Counted from the stretch's first letter, positions 32,735 through 42,004 are shown. The stretch is 53,416 nt of DNA from Acinetobacter baretiae (GCF_015627105.1 NZ_VTDM01000020.1:1-53416), one strand, 5' to 3'. The notes: generated by a model not told the origin, from the letters alone. Numbers and translations are program-made.

Positions 32735-33187
32735 ATGGCGAACCTAACGCCTAAACAGCAAAGGTTTGTCGATGAGTATTTGATAGACCTGAATGCAACT
32801 CAGGCAGCAATTCGAGCTGGGTATAGTGAAAAGAGTGCCGATAAAATTGGAAGTGAACTACTAGGGAAAACTAGAGTTTCAGAGGCTATCCAAGAAGCAC
32901 AAAACAAACGATCTGAGCGTACCGAAATAACACAAGACTATGTTTTAAGTAATATTAAAAAAGTAGTTGAGCGGTGTATGCAGGTTGAAGCTATTGATGG
33001 TGAAACTACAACCGAAAATGGTGAGATTGCCCAAGCATTTGTGTTCAAGGAACAGGGTGCTTTAAAGGGCTTGGAGATGCTAGGCAAGCACTTGGGCATG
33101 TTCAAAGACAAAGTCGAACACAGTGGTGGTGTTACGGTAACTTCCATTGCTGATCTCATGGACAACATAGGAGACAATGATTTGTAG
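32735..33187 (+). CDS. terS: Terminase small subunit
   Basis: A 150-aa protein beginning MANLTPKQQRFVDEYLIDLN, then ATQAAIRAGYSEKSADKIGSELL, the terminase_2 helix-turn-helix domain that recognises the packaging site. An oligomerisation helix and a tail that binds the large subunit follow. AGGAG precedes it, and TerL follows by 8 bases. Confidence 0.92.
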   Translation: MANLTPKQQRFVDEYLIDLNATQAAIRAGYSEKSADKIGSELLGKTRVSEAIQEAQNKRSERTEITQDYVLSNIKKVVERCMQVEAIDGETTTENGEIAQAFVFKEQGALKGLEMLGKHLGMFKDKVEHSGGVTVTSIADLMDNIGDNDL

Positions 33188-33195
33188 GAGGATCT

Positions 33196-34686
33196 ATGCT
33201 CACAGATAAGCAGAAGAAACTTCTTAAAAATCGTTTTTGGCGTTTAAATCATCTTTATAAAATTGAGGATAAGTCAGGAAAGTGTGTCACATTTAAAATG
33301 ACACCTGAGCAGTTAGAATACTTTGACAATATGCATGATCGTAATGTCATTCTAAAAGCACGGCAGTTAGGTTTTACTACTGAAATGTGCATCATTCAGC
33401 TAGACCTTGCCTTATTTCACCGTAAACACTGTGCTTTGATTGCTCATTCACTCCCTGATGCTGAGCGTCTATTTCGCAATAAAACACAATATGCTTATGA
33501 GCGACTGCCTGACGATGTAAAGCAGGCTAATCCAATTGTTAAAGCCAACACCAGTGAGCTTGTATTTAAGAAAGGTGGTAGCGTTACTGTATCAACTTCA
33601 TTTCGTGGTGGAACGCTGTATAGCTTGCATGTGTCTGAGTTTGGGAAAATCTGTGCTAAGTATCCACAAAAAGCCAAAGAGATTGTCACTGGTGCATTTG
33701 AAGCTGTGCCACTCGGTGGAAAGATCACTTTAGAAAGCACAGCAGAAGGTAAGCAAGGTTACTTTTATAACTACTGCCAAGAATCTGAAAAGATGGCTTT
33801 GCTCAAAAAGGCTTTAAGTCCCCTAGATTGGAAGTTTTTCTTTTTCTCATGGTGGAAGAATCCACAATATGCGATTGATGTTATTGAGCCATTACCTGAA
33901 CGGCTAGTGGCTTACTTTAGTGAGTTAGAAGTAAAGCATGGCGTTGTAGTCACTGAACGTCAAAAGGCGTGGTATCACTCGAAAGAAAAAACACTTGGTG
34001 AGGATATGAAGCGTGAATATCCAAGTATTCCTGCAGAAGCCTTTGCTCAGAGTGTTGAAGGTGCGTACTACAAGAATCAGTTTAAAGCGATCTATCAAGA
34101 TGGCCGTATTGGCACATTGCCTGACAACTCACATTTACCCGTAATGACCTTTTGGGATTTAGGTGTATCTGATTCGATGGCTATTTGGTTTATTCGTAAA
34201 CTTTCAGATACATGTTACCAGGTGATTGATTACTACGAGAACTCAGGTGAAGGTTTACGGCACTATTTCAAAGTACTCAAAGATAAACCTTATAAATATT
34301 CTAAACATTACGCACCGCACGATATTAAAAACAGATCCTTATTGAACGATGCAAAGTCACGTCTTGATGTGGCCAAAGAGGGTTACATGATTGATGGTGA
34401 GCTGTACTCAGTACGGTTTGAGGTGGTTGAAAGTATTGGTGTGATGGATGGTATTGAACAGACCCGAGAGATTCTTGCTTACTGTGAGTTTGATGAGCAT
34501 AAGTGTGCTGAAGGTATTTCCCACTTAGAAAATTATCGCAAAGAGTGGGATGACAATAAGGGTTGCTGGAAAGACAAGCCGTTGCACGATCATACATCGC
34601 ATGGTGCAGATGGTTTTCGTATGTTTGGCGTGGCAATGAATAAGCCGAAAAAAATCACTTCATTAAAAATAGGATTTGCACGATGA
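33196..34686 (+). CDS. terL: Terminase large subunit
   Basis: The packaging motor ATPase/nuclease, 496 aa. The Walker A-like ARQLGFTT (about 55-62), HVSEFGKI (Walker B/catalytic region), then the nuclease domain with TFWDLGVSDSMAIWF (metal Asp) and the terminal HDHTSHGADGFRMFG motif. Full length and intact. It overlaps the portal gene by 4 bases (ATGA). Confidence 0.95.
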   Translation: MLTDKQKKLLKNRFWRLNHLYKIEDKSGKCVTFKMTPEQLEYFDNMHDRNVILKARQLGFTTEMCIIQLDLALFHRKHCALIAHSLPDAERLFRNKTQYAYERLPDDVKQANPIVKANTSELVFKKGGSVTVSTSFRGGTLYSLHVSEFGKICAKYPQKAKEIVTGAFEAVPLGGKITLESTAEGKQGYFYNYCQESEKMALLKKALSPLDWKFFFFSWWKNPQYAIDVIEPLPERLVAYFSELEVKHGVVVTERQKAWYHSKEKTLGEDMKREYPSIPAEAFAQSVEGAYYKNQFKAIYQDGRIGTLPDNSHLPVMTFWDLGVSDSMAIWFIRKLSDTCYQVIDYYENSGEGLRHYFKVLKDKPYKYSKHYAPHDIKNRSLLNDAKSRLDVAKEGYMIDGELYSVRFEVVESIGVMDGIEQTREILAYCEFDEHKCAEGISHLENYRKEWDDNKGCWKDKPLHDHTSHGADGFRMFGVAMNKPKKITSLKIGFAR

Positions 34687-36152
34687 CAGACGTTTCATTT
34701 CAACATCCTGACTATGTTGCCAACTTGCCAATATGGGTCAAGGTTGATGATGTATGTCAGGGTCAATCAAAAGTGAAAAGCAAAGGTGAAAAATACCTTT
34801 GCCGTCGTAATAAACATGACATCTCAATTGAAGCTCAAGAACAATATAAAAGCTATTTAGAAAATGCAGTATTTTATGGTGTAACAGGTAAAACGCTAGG
34901 TAGTTTAGTTGGTGCACCTTATGCAAAGCTTCCAAACTTTCAACGACCAGATCAACTTGGCTATTTAGACATTAATGCTAATGGTCAGGGTATGAGTGTT
35001 TATCAGCTTACACAAACAGCATTACGTTATTTATTAAAACATTATCGCTGTGCTTTATATGTTGATTTCCCTCAAGTACAACCCTCTAAAACACGCCAAG
35101 ATGATAAACAGAAAAATGCATATGCCATGATGCATGTACTGCCTGCAGTTGCTGTGATCAATTGGGATACTATGATGGTAGGCAATCAGCAGAAAATATG
35201 CTTAGTCGTCATTAAAGAGCATGTGACAAGTCGTGCAGATGGTGAGTTTGAAATCACAACTTCAGATCAATATCGGGTATTGCGGTTAGAACAAATAGAT
35301 GGCCAATATGTTTTTACTGTGCAAGTTTATAAAAATACTGAAAACAGCATGTTTGAGCCACAAGAAAAGTATATACCTACTGATTATGCAGGTAAGACAT
35401 GGGATTACATACCTTTTACTTTTGTTGGTGCGATTGATAATTCAACGACATTAGATAACCCGCCACTACTTGAATTGGTGGATCTAAATATTGCCCATTA
35501 CCAAGATTCAGCAGACTTTCAAGAGTCAGTTTATTTTGTAGGACAGCCACAGTTTTCAATGCCAGAAGTAACAGAAGATATGTATGACATCATTAAAAGA
35601 GATGGTTTATACATCGGCTGTAAAAATGCATTTCCCACAAAAATTGAAATGGTCCAAGCTCAACCTAATACGTTGGCACAAACAGCCATGGATAAGAAAT
35701 GGGAGCAAATGAAGGAAATTGGTGCACGTCTGATTGAACAAGGCTCTGCAACAAAAACAGCAACACAAGCCAATAATGATGATGCTGTGCAACATTCAGT
35801 TTTATCTTTATGTACAGTCAATATCAGCAGTGCATTTACACAAGCATTGGGATGGATAGCTCGGTTTATGTTGCCAAATAGCGACAGTCTAAACAGTGAA
35901 GACCTCATGTTTAGTATCGATCAAGATTTTAGTAAACCTCAGTTTGATCCTGAACGTGCGAAGCAGTTATGGGAAGCGTGTTTATCTAATCGTTATCCGT
36001 ACAAAGGTTGGTATGAGTATCAGCGTACAGGTGTGGTACCTGATTATTCTTGGGAAGAAGTACAAGCATTGCTTGAGGAAGAACAGGTCAATGCGCCACT
36101 TGGTGGTTATCAGCCTAATGGAGTAAGCAATGGATCAGGACAATCTCAATGA
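34683..36152 (+). CDS. Portal protein (DUF4055 type)
   Basis: A 489-aa portal protein, which forms the dodecameric DNA channel at the capsid vertex. The N-terminal part (KYLCRRNKHDISIEAQEQYK, YGVTGKTLGSLVGAPYAKLP) and the middle with YQDSADFQESVYFVGQP fit the DUF4055 group. Its place between terminase and the Mu gpF-like gene agrees. The end overlaps the next gene by 23 bases. Confidence 0.88.
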   Translation: MTDVSFQHPDYVANLPIWVKVDDVCQGQSKVKSKGEKYLCRRNKHDISIEAQEQYKSYLENAVFYGVTGKTLGSLVGAPYAKLPNFQRPDQLGYLDINANGQGMSVYQLTQTALRYLLKHYRCALYVDFPQVQPSKTRQDDKQKNAYAMMHVLPAVAVINWDTMMVGNQQKICLVVIKEHVTSRADGEFEITTSDQYRVLRLEQIDGQYVFTVQVYKNTENSMFEPQEKYIPTDYAGKTWDYIPFTFVGAIDNSTTLDNPPLLELVDLNIAHYQDSADFQESVYFVGQPQFSMPEVTEDMYDIIKRDGLYIGCKNAFPTKIEMVQAQPNTLAQTAMDKKWEQMKEIGARLIEQGSATKTATQANNDDAVQHSVLSLCTVNISSAFTQALGWIARFMLPNSDSLNSEDLMFSIDQDFSKPQFDPERAKQLWEACLSNRYPYKGWYEYQRTGVVPDYSWEEVQALLEEEQVNAPLGGYQPNGVSNGSGQSQ

Positions 36153-37167
36153 TCTAATACAACATCAAGCATATCTATATCGTCTGTCTTCAAGTGAAGT
36201 CGTGACATTATTAAAGGCATTTGATAGCAATACGAGTCAGATGCTTTCACAATTGAGAGATTTGCTTGATGATTTAAGTGATGCCGAAAAGACGGCATTA
36301 ATGTCAGGCCAGTACACCACCAATAACCTAAAAGACATTCAAACTCTAATCCAAGAATGGCAACAAAAGTTAAGTACAGTCTTACTTGATGGTTTTAATG
36401 TCAGTGCGACAGCATTAGCAATCTATGAGGCACAGTATATTGCAAGAAAGTTTGCAGATCAGGCAATTAAGGCAGATGGAAAAGCTCTAATGATTCAGGT
36501 TCAAAATACGCCATTAACGGGTGGTACTTTGGTTGATTCGCTATTTAGTAAGATTACAGTTGATACAAGGCTAAAGGTTGAGAATGTTATCCGTGATGGG
36601 ATTAACCAAGGACAGACGAATCAGCAAATAATGCAACGTATACGAGGTACAAAGCAGTTTAACTATCAAGATGGATTACTGAATCAGTCGAGAAATAGTA
36701 TTGATGCCATGGTAAGGACAGCAAGAAGCCACATCTCAAATGTTGCATACGTCAGTACGTTTGAATCACTCGGTGCGAAGTACCTTAAATTTGTATCTGT
36801 ACTAGACAGCAGAACATCAAAAATATGTGCAAGTCTTGATGGCACGATTTGGAAAGTAGGAGACCCTGATATAAGAAAGCCACCTTTACATCCCCATTGT
36901 AGGTCTATTTTGGTGGGCGTAGATGAATCGGGTGAAACGATAGGGCAACGTCCATCCGATAATGGTAAAGACATTAAGACAGTGGATAGCAATACATCAT
37001 TTAAGGAATGGTTTGCTAAGCAAGATGAAACGTTTCAGAAGAATTGGCTAGGACCTGCACGGTATAATCTATATAAAGATGGTAAGTACACATTGGATAA
37101 GTTTTTAGATCCGTTGTCGGGGCAGGTTTTTACGTTGAAAGAGTTGGAAATTCTAGATAACCCCTAA
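36130..37167 (+). CDS. Head morphogenesis protein (Mu gpF/SPP1 gp7-like)
   Basis: A 345-aa minor head protein. The C-terminal domain TARSHISNVAYVSTFESLG ... VLDSRTSKICASLDGTIW ... PPLHPHCRSILVGV is the Mu gpF signature (DxRTxxxC...P..HxxCR). It is an injected or internal head protein. GGAG precedes the ATG inside the portal gene. Confidence 0.92.
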   Translation: MDQDNLNDLIQHQAYLYRLSSSEVVTLLKAFDSNTSQMLSQLRDLLDDLSDAEKTALMSGQYTTNNLKDIQTLIQEWQQKLSTVLLDGFNVSATALAIYEAQYIARKFADQAIKADGKALMIQVQNTPLTGGTLVDSLFSKITVDTRLKVENVIRDGINQGQTNQQIMQRIRGTKQFNYQDGLLNQSRNSIDAMVRTARSHISNVAYVSTFESLGAKYLKFVSVLDSRTSKICASLDGTIWKVGDPDIRKPPLHPHCRSILVGVDESGETIGQRPSDNGKDIKTVDSNTSFKEWFAKQDETFQKNWLGPARYNLYKDGKYTLDKFLDPLSGQVFTLKELEILDNP

Positions 37168-37200
37168 TATATTGGTATTTTTTTATATTGGGGTATAAAA

Positions 37201-37881
37201 ATGGTTGGTAATGTAGATATACAAAAGTTAATAGATTTCTTGCAATCTAGTTTGGGGGTGATTTCAGTTGGTATATTGTCTGTACTAGCATTCTATGCAA
37301 AAGTTAAAAATGCTGAATTAGTGAAAGATATTTTAGGAATGAGTAAAAGAAAAAATAGAAGAAAACAGCTCCAAAAAATGCTCGAATCTAATTTATTAAC
37401 AGAGTCAGAAAAATCTATAGTTGAATATGATTTAGTGAAATTTGACTATGAAGATTATCTAAAAACTAGAGGCGAATCATTGCCAGTTTTAAAGGCATTA
37501 CATAGCTATGAAAATGTTATAGATGCGGTATGGTTGTATAAGCAGTGTAGAAATAGTTTGAAACTTAATACCGAAACTTGGCGATTTGAACCATTAGAAG
37601 TAATAGATCAAAAATTCATTAAAAAAGCTCGTAAGAAAAAAACTATAGGTTTAACTATTTATATTTTAATAGTGGTATTAAGTTATGGCGCTTTAGTTTA
37701 TTCACTAAATTTTATAAAGTTTATTAGTAATCATGCATTTATTCAGATCGGATTAGCTTTTTTTGCTTTATTTTGTATGTTGCTAATCGATTGGATGGGA
37801 CTAAAAATATTCACCTTTCTATTGAAAGATCATTTCTTAATTCGATTTACAGAAAAAAAATTGAAAGAGAGTAGATCATAA
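37201..37881 (+). CDS. Membrane protein cassette in the head operon
   Basis: A 226-aa protein not typical of a virion. It has a hydrophobic N-terminal segment (LGVISVGILSVLAFYA, about 18-33), a charged cytoplasmic middle rich in Lys, Arg and Glu, and a hairpin of two membrane helices (GLTIYILIVVLSYGALVYSL, about 149-168, and IQIGLAFFALFCMLLIDW, about 180-197). The bases just before it form a CCCC...GGGG stem, and a terminator follows. It is an accessory gene in the head operon, perhaps for superinfection exclusion; no family recognised. Confidence 0.6.
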   Translation: MVGNVDIQKLIDFLQSSLGVISVGILSVLAFYAKVKNAELVKDILGMSKRKNRRKQLQKMLESNLLTESEKSIVEYDLVKFDYEDYLKTRGESLPVLKALHSYENVIDAVWLYKQCRNSLKLNTETWRFEPLEVIDQKFIKKARKKKTIGLTIYILIVVLSYGALVYSLNFIKFISNHAFIQIGLAFFALFCMLLIDWMGLKIFTFLLKDHFLIRFTEKKLKESRS

Positions 37882-37895
37882 ACTTTAAATATTAA

Positions 37896-37918
37896 TTACC
37901 ACCTTCGGGTGGTTTTTT
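37896..37918 (+). terminator. Terminator after membrane-protein cassette
   Basis: TACCACC-TTCG-GGTGGT stem with tetraloop TTCG and six T's, followed by ATTATCC. Confidence 0.85.
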
Positions 37919-37979
37919 ATTATCCGATAAATTATATTTGCTTTAATAATTAGGAGTGAATATGAAAAAAATAATTTTA
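37907..37979 (+). repeat. 73-bp leader repeat, copy 1
   Basis: Covers the terminator arm, spacer, ribosome binding site (TTAGGAGTGAAT) and first six codons of the lipoprotein gene. It is nearly identical to 48399-48471, with three changes, all in the spacer just after the T-run; the last 53 bases are identical. Confidence 0.9.
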
Positions 37980-38780
37980 TGTAGTGTAATGGGTGTGATT
38001 GTAGCTTTAGGTGGGTGTGAGAGTAAGGAAAGTAAGCAGGCTAAAATTGATAAAATAACAACAGATAAGGCATTTGAATTTGTAAAGAAGGTTGCAAGCA
38101 GTGATTTAATTGACCCATCTTCTGCTCAGTTTCGAAACCTGAAAGGGTATTGTGGTGAGTTGAACTCTAAAAATAAGTTTGGTGGCTATGTTGGCTTTAA
38201 TCGGTTTATTGTATTGAACGACAAGGCGGTTGTTTTTGAGGATGAGCAGAATATTAGTACTCAAGTTTTTCCCAATGCTTGGAGTAAAATTTGTTCAGAA
38301 AAACCAAAGATTGACGCAAATGGAGAGTTAGTATTACCAAATTTCAAACTGCCAGACCCCATTTATAATAAACCTGACCCAAAGTTTGGGGATACATTTG
38401 CCACAACAACCCCAACAGGTCCTGTACTTAAAGAAGGTATGTATATATATCCAATATTGCAAATTCATTGTACAGATGGCAGAACAAAATTTTCATTATA
38501 CTCGATGAAATCTGTCTCTTATTCACTGGACAAGCATGTTGCCATAAGCACTAAGGAGGGTGGTGCAGACATGGTATTAATACCATACTTAGATGATAAT
38601 GATGGGTATCAAACTTTTGGAAGTAATGAACAGCTATACTCTGTGTTAAAAAGATCAGATAATCTAACAATTAGCTTTAGGGCAAGCGGTGACGATTTTT
38701 CTATGCAAACATTTGATTTAAAATCATTAAAAAATGGAATGAGGAAGCAAAAAAACAACTGCAATTGGAATCAATTGTAA
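37962..38780 (+). CDS. Prophage-encoded lipoprotein
   Basis: A 272-aa predicted lipoprotein. ATG 37962 with AGGAG upstream starts MKKIILCSVMGVIVALGGC, a signal peptide with lipobox LGGC (Cys19). The mature part has a Lys-rich linker, then FVKKVASSDLIDPSSAQFRNL and a CTDGRTKFSLYS segment. The SDLIDPSSAQFRN phrase is common in small periplasmic proteins of unknown role. As a surface lipoprotein carried by a prophage it may alter the lysogen's envelope, e.g. block receptors; this is inferred. Confidence 0.7.
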   Translation: MKKIILCSVMGVIVALGGCESKESKQAKIDKITTDKAFEFVKKVASSDLIDPSSAQFRNLKGYCGELNSKNKFGGYVGFNRFIVLNDKAVVFEDEQNISTQVFPNAWSKICSEKPKIDANGELVLPNFKLPDPIYNKPDPKFGDTFATTTPTGPVLKEGMYIYPILQIHCTDGRTKFSLYSMKSVSYSLDKHVAISTKEGGADMVLIPYLDDNDGYQTFGSNEQLYSVLKRSDNLTISFRASGDDFSMQTFDLKSLKNGMRKQKNNCNWNQL

Positions 38781-38861
38781 AGCAACCTAGTGAAATGCAC
38801 CCTTTAAATTAGGCGAAAAATGTTCAGCTTTTGGGGTGCAGTCTAAAACGGTGGATTTTTT

Positions 38862-39089
38862 CTATTCAAGCCAAAAGACATCTTCAAAATTTTCACATAG
38901 GCCAGCTTTTTTGAGTTCAATGTAGATAAGTAGGGCGGTATCTACTTTAACAGAGTGCCCTTGTTCAGCTCGTGTTACATAGTTTGATAAAACTCTACTA
39001 CCACTAACAAAACCACACCTTTTTGATAGTTCGTAAACGCTCAAGCCTGCTTTTTCACGCAAACTAGCAACATTGTTTTTAATTTCCAT
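38862..39089 (-). CDS. XRE-type repressor of the second immunity cassette
   Basis: A 75-aa helix-turn-helix protein: VASLREKAGLSVYELSKRCG, a loop, then RVLSNYVTRAEQGHSVKVDTALLIYIELKKAG. It is reverse-oriented in an otherwise forward late operon and faces the antirepressor gene across a 207-base gap with repeated CACAAYA sites. This matches the logic of P22 mnt/ant, so it likely silences the antirepressor in the lysogen. Confidence 0.8.
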   Translation of the reverse strand: MEIKNNVASLREKAGLSVYELSKRCGFVSGSRVLSNYVTRAEQGHSVKVDTALLIYIELKKAGLCENFEDVFWLE

Positions 39090-39111
39090 AATTGCACCAC
39101 AAGTTGAATTT

Positions 39112-39186
39112 CACAACATAATAGCACAACAAAAGATAATTACTATTTTTTGTTGTAGCACAATAAAAAGAATTGACACAATAAAA
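39112..39186. promoter_or_regulatory. Operator/promoter cluster of the second immunity cassette
   Basis: Repeated CACAAYA sequences: CACAACA at 39112 and 39125, CACAATAAAA at 39159 and 39177 (18 bases apart), and the inverse TTGTTGT near 39150. A TTGACA at 39173-39178 lies inside this cluster, with AT-rich -10 candidates (TATTAT, TATAAG) shortly after it. These are likely binding sites for the small XRE repressor. Confidence 0.55.
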
Positions 39187-39199
39187 GGTATTATATAAG

Positions 39200-39304
39200 A
39201 TGGCTCTACCAAGGTTAATTACCTTGAGACAAGAAAGCCCTTGCAGGCTACCAACCAAAAGCAAGGGCTTATATCTAATCTTTTGGAGAAATAGACATGA
39301 ATAG
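39200..39304 (+). CDS. 34-aa leader open frame overlapping the antirepressor start
   Basis: ATG 39200 opens a frame ending in TAG at 39302-39304, eight bases into the antirepressor gene. The peptide (MALPRLITLRQESPCRL...) is basic and has no clear ribosome site. The overlap recalls the icd-ant layout of P1, where a short frame is translated ahead of the antirepressor and controlled by an antisense RNA. It may be a leader peptide and not a functional protein. Confidence 0.35.
   Translation: MALPRLITLRQESPCRLPTKSKGLYLIFWRNRHE
39235..39270 (+). promoter_or_regulatory. Leader hairpin before antirepressor
   Basis: AAGCCCTTGC / GCAAGGGCTT, a perfect 10-bp stem with a 16-base loop, ending 16 bases before the antirepressor's ribosome site. 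The third cassette has a similar stem, also with a 16-base loop, at 47418-47449. Confidence 0.6.
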
Positions 39305-40142
39305 TTTAACTCAAATAACTGTACCATTCCATAGTGCCGAACTATATTTAGTTGAGCATAACGGTCAGCCATATACGCCAATGAAGCCAATTGTTGAAGG
39401 TATGAGTTTAGATTGGGCTTCACAATTTAATAAGCTAAAACAAAAGTTTGCATCAACTATTGCGGAAATCGCAATGGTTGCAAATGATGGTAAAGAGCGA
39501 TTAATGATATGCTTGCCTGTGCGAAAGTTACCTGCATGGTTGTACTCTATAAGTCCAAATAAAATTAAACCTGAACTTCGCGACACAGTTATCTTGTACC
39601 AAAATGAATGTGATGATGTTTTGTGGGATTATTGGACTAAAGGGCAAGCAATAAACCCAAGAACATCGAAAGAAGAACGTGCACCATTAACAAGTGCTGT
39701 AAATTTGCTTGTGGCAAAAACAAAGCATCTCAACTACAGCGATGCATATAAGCTTGTGCACCAACGTTTTAATGTAGAGCATATTGATGAGATACCTTAC
39801 GATGCTATTTCTATAGCAGTCGAGTATGTTCACCAACTAATTGCTTTATATAGTACAGCCATTAAACCCAATAATGAGATATTTACAAATAATGCTAAAG
39901 CATTAGCTCATAGTATGTTTTGGGTCTCAGCTTGGTGGCGGTGCTATTCTGATGCATTTAGATTAATTAATCCAAAAATGGCAGGACACATCAATGATCA
40001 TTTTATTGATGGAGCGTTCATTGCATCTATTATTTTAGGACAGGATGCAAGAAAGTTAAGTTTACAAGTTCTTGAAGACTTACCTTATGATTTAAATAGT
40101 CATGGCAAGATAGATTTTTTTAGAAATAGACAGACAAGATAG
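39297..40142 (+). CDS. P22 Ant-type antirepressor (second immunity cassette)
   Basis: A 281-aa protein with the P22 antirepressor N-terminal domain: TQITVPFHSAELYLVEHNGQ, YTPMKPIVEGMSLDWASQFNKLK, KERLMICLPVRKLPAWLYSI, ELRDTVILYQNECDDVLWDYW. The C-terminal 150 residues are helical. Antirepressors of this type bind and inactivate prophage repressors. It lies among head genes behind its own regulated promoter, with the facing XRE repressor, and a terminator closes the cassette at 40182. Confidence 0.88.
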   Translation: MNSLTQITVPFHSAELYLVEHNGQPYTPMKPIVEGMSLDWASQFNKLKQKFASTIAEIAMVANDGKERLMICLPVRKLPAWLYSISPNKIKPELRDTVILYQNECDDVLWDYWTKGQAINPRTSKEERAPLTSAVNLLVAKTKHLNYSDAYKLVHQRFNVEHIDEIPYDAISIAVEYVHQLIALYSTAIKPNNEIFTNNAKALAHSMFWVSAWWRCYSDAFRLINPKMAGHINDHFIDGAFIASIILGQDARKLSLQVLEDLPYDLNSHGKIDFFRNRQTR

Positions 40143-40157
40143 TTATTGAAATTAAAA

Positions 40158-40182
40158 ACCACCCTTTATGGGTGGTTTTTTT
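40158..40182 (+). terminator. Terminator after the second immunity cassette
   Basis: AACCACCC / GGGTGGTT stem with a 5-base loop and a T-run, followed by ATGCCT. Confidence 0.85.
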
Positions 40183-40254
40183 ATGCCTGCTGAAAGCGGA
40201 TGCCAACAGCGAACCGAGTGGATACTCATTAAATAGTAAAGGTTGGATAACCAA

Positions 40255-41016
40255 ATGAAAATCAAAACAGTTGTTATTGAAGGTAAATCATATGCAGTTT
40301 TAAGTGAACAGGGGTTACCTGTTTATGTGCATGATGATGGTAAAGAAGTTGGTTTTGATGCTGTACAAACAGTTGCAAAAATTGGCCAATTGAATGCGGA
40401 AGCAAAAAGCCATCGTGAAGCAAAAGAACAAGCAGAAACATCACTCAAAGCATTTGAAGGACTAGACGCAAGTAAAGCAAAACAAGCCTTGCAAACCGTT
40501 CAAAACCTTGATGCTAAAAAGCTTGTGGATGCAGGCGAAATTGAGAAAGTGAAAACTGAACTTACCGAAGCATTAAAACAAACGTATGAGCCTCAACTTC
40601 AGCAACTCACAACAGAACGAGATCAAGTACAAAACCAATTGCACCAAGAGTTAATTGGTGGTGGTTTTGCTCGATCTAAATTCATTCAAGACAACATTGT
40701 AATCCCTGCAGATATGATCCAAGCCACTTTTGGCAATAACTTCAAAATTGAAGATGGCAAAGTGGTGGGTTATGACGCAAATGGTCAAAAACTTTATTCA
40801 CGCTCACGTCCTGGTGAGTTAGCTAACTTTGATGAAGCATTAGAAACTTTAGTCGGTGGATACCAACATAAAGATTCAATTCTCAAAGGCAATCAATCAT
40901 CAGGTGGTGGTTTTGGTGGTCAAGGAAGTAAAGCTCATGGCCCGAAATCATTGAGCGAATGCAAAACACAAGCAGAAAAAGTGGCTTACTTAAAACAAGT
41001 AGGCGAACAACATTAA
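40255..41016 (+). CDS. Capsid scaffold protein
   Basis: A 253-aa protein from ATG 40255 (MKIKTVVIEGKSYAVL), with AAAGG upstream. A short N-terminal beta part is followed by a long coiled coil (AEAKSHREAKEQAETSLKAF ... TEALKQTYEPQLQQLTTERD, 50-150). The C-terminal segment has an IGGGFARSKFI motif typical of phage scaffolds of the DUF6651 sort. It lies directly before the major capsid gene, as scaffolds do, and guides procapsid assembly. Confidence 0.8.
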   Translation: MKIKTVVIEGKSYAVLSEQGLPVYVHDDGKEVGFDAVQTVAKIGQLNAEAKSHREAKEQAETSLKAFEGLDASKAKQALQTVQNLDAKKLVDAGEIEKVKTELTEALKQTYEPQLQQLTTERDQVQNQLHQELIGGGFARSKFIQDNIVIPADMIQATFGNNFKIEDGKVVGYDANGQKLYSRSRPGELANFDEALETLVGGYQHKDSILKGNQSSGGGFGGQGSKAHGPKSLSECKTQAEKVAYLKQVGEQH

Positions 41017-41034
41017 TTTTAGGAGTTTTTACTC

Positions 41035-41991
41035 ATGCCTTTTGACTTACAGGTATTTAATAAACAAACATATACAGCAATGACTGAAACTATTGCTCAA
41101 GACATTGATAAATTTAACGAAAGCTCACAAGGCTCTATTGTTCTTTTGAATAAGCCAACAAATGGTGACTTTGATATTGAAGCATCGTTTAAAAATATCA
41201 GTGGATTAGTGCGTCGTCGTAATGCTTATGGTGATGGCACAGTACAAGCCAAAAAGTTAGAGCAACTGTTAAATGTTGCGGTGAAAGTAGCAGCAGGTAC
41301 ACCGCCAATTGAATACGAAAAACAACAATACCTATGGGTGCAGCAAAACCCAGAGTTAGCTGCACTCATGATTGGTGAACAATTAGCAAAAGCTAAACTA
41401 GGCGATATGCTAAATGCTGGTTTATCAGGTGCAGCATCTGCTATTGGTGGCAATACAAATGCTGTGGAGGGTGATGGTACATCTGATCCAAGCTTCCGAC
41501 TGTTAAATAAAGGTGCTTCACGCATGGGAGACCGTTCAGGTGCTTTACGCTCTTGGATTCTCCACTCAACGACAATGCATAATTTATTTGATAACGCATT
41601 AACTAATACTGAGAAATTGTTCTCTTACGATGGTATCAATGTTGTACGTGATCCATTTGGCCGTGTATTCGTTGTGACAGATTCTCCAGCATTATCAACC
41701 ACTGCAAATGCAAACACCTATTACAACACTTTAGGTCTTGTTGAAGGTGCGTTGGTTATTAGTGATAACCAAGACTTCAATGCTGAACTTGTACCAACAA
41801 CAGGTGGTGAGAACCTCAAATACACCTATCAAGCTGAATGGTCTTATAACGTCGGTGTGAAAGGTTATGCTTGGGATCAAGCTAATGGCGGTAAGTCACC
41901 AAGTGACGCAGCGATTGCCACACCAACTAACTGGGATTTAACTGCTTCAAGTATTAAAGATACTGCAGGCGTATTAGTTAAATCTAAATAA
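41035..41991 (+). CDS. Major capsid protein
   Basis: A 318-aa protein, expected to have the HK97 fold, following the scaffold with AGGAG at its start. It contains ASRMGDRSGALRSWILHSTTMHNLF, DPFGRVFVVTDSPAL, and a C-terminal GVKGYAWDQANGGKSPSDAAI, the pattern of siphophage coat proteins. It is the likely trigger if the RelA/SpoT protein senses capsid as CapRel does, but that is speculation. Confidence 0.88.
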   Translation: MPFDLQVFNKQTYTAMTETIAQDIDKFNESSQGSIVLLNKPTNGDFDIEASFKNISGLVRRRNAYGDGTVQAKKLEQLLNVAVKVAAGTPPIEYEKQQYLWVQQNPELAALMIGEQLAKAKLGDMLNAGLSGAASAIGGNTNAVEGDGTSDPSFRLLNKGASRMGDRSGALRSWILHSTTMHNLFDNALTNTEKLFSYDGINVVRDPFGRVFVVTDSPALSTTANANTYYNTLGLVEGALVISDNQDFNAELVPTTGGENLKYTYQAEWSYNVGVKGYAWDQANGGKSPSDAAIATPTNWDLTASSIKDTAGVLVKSK

Positions 41992-42004
41992 CCACTATGA
42001 CGAC

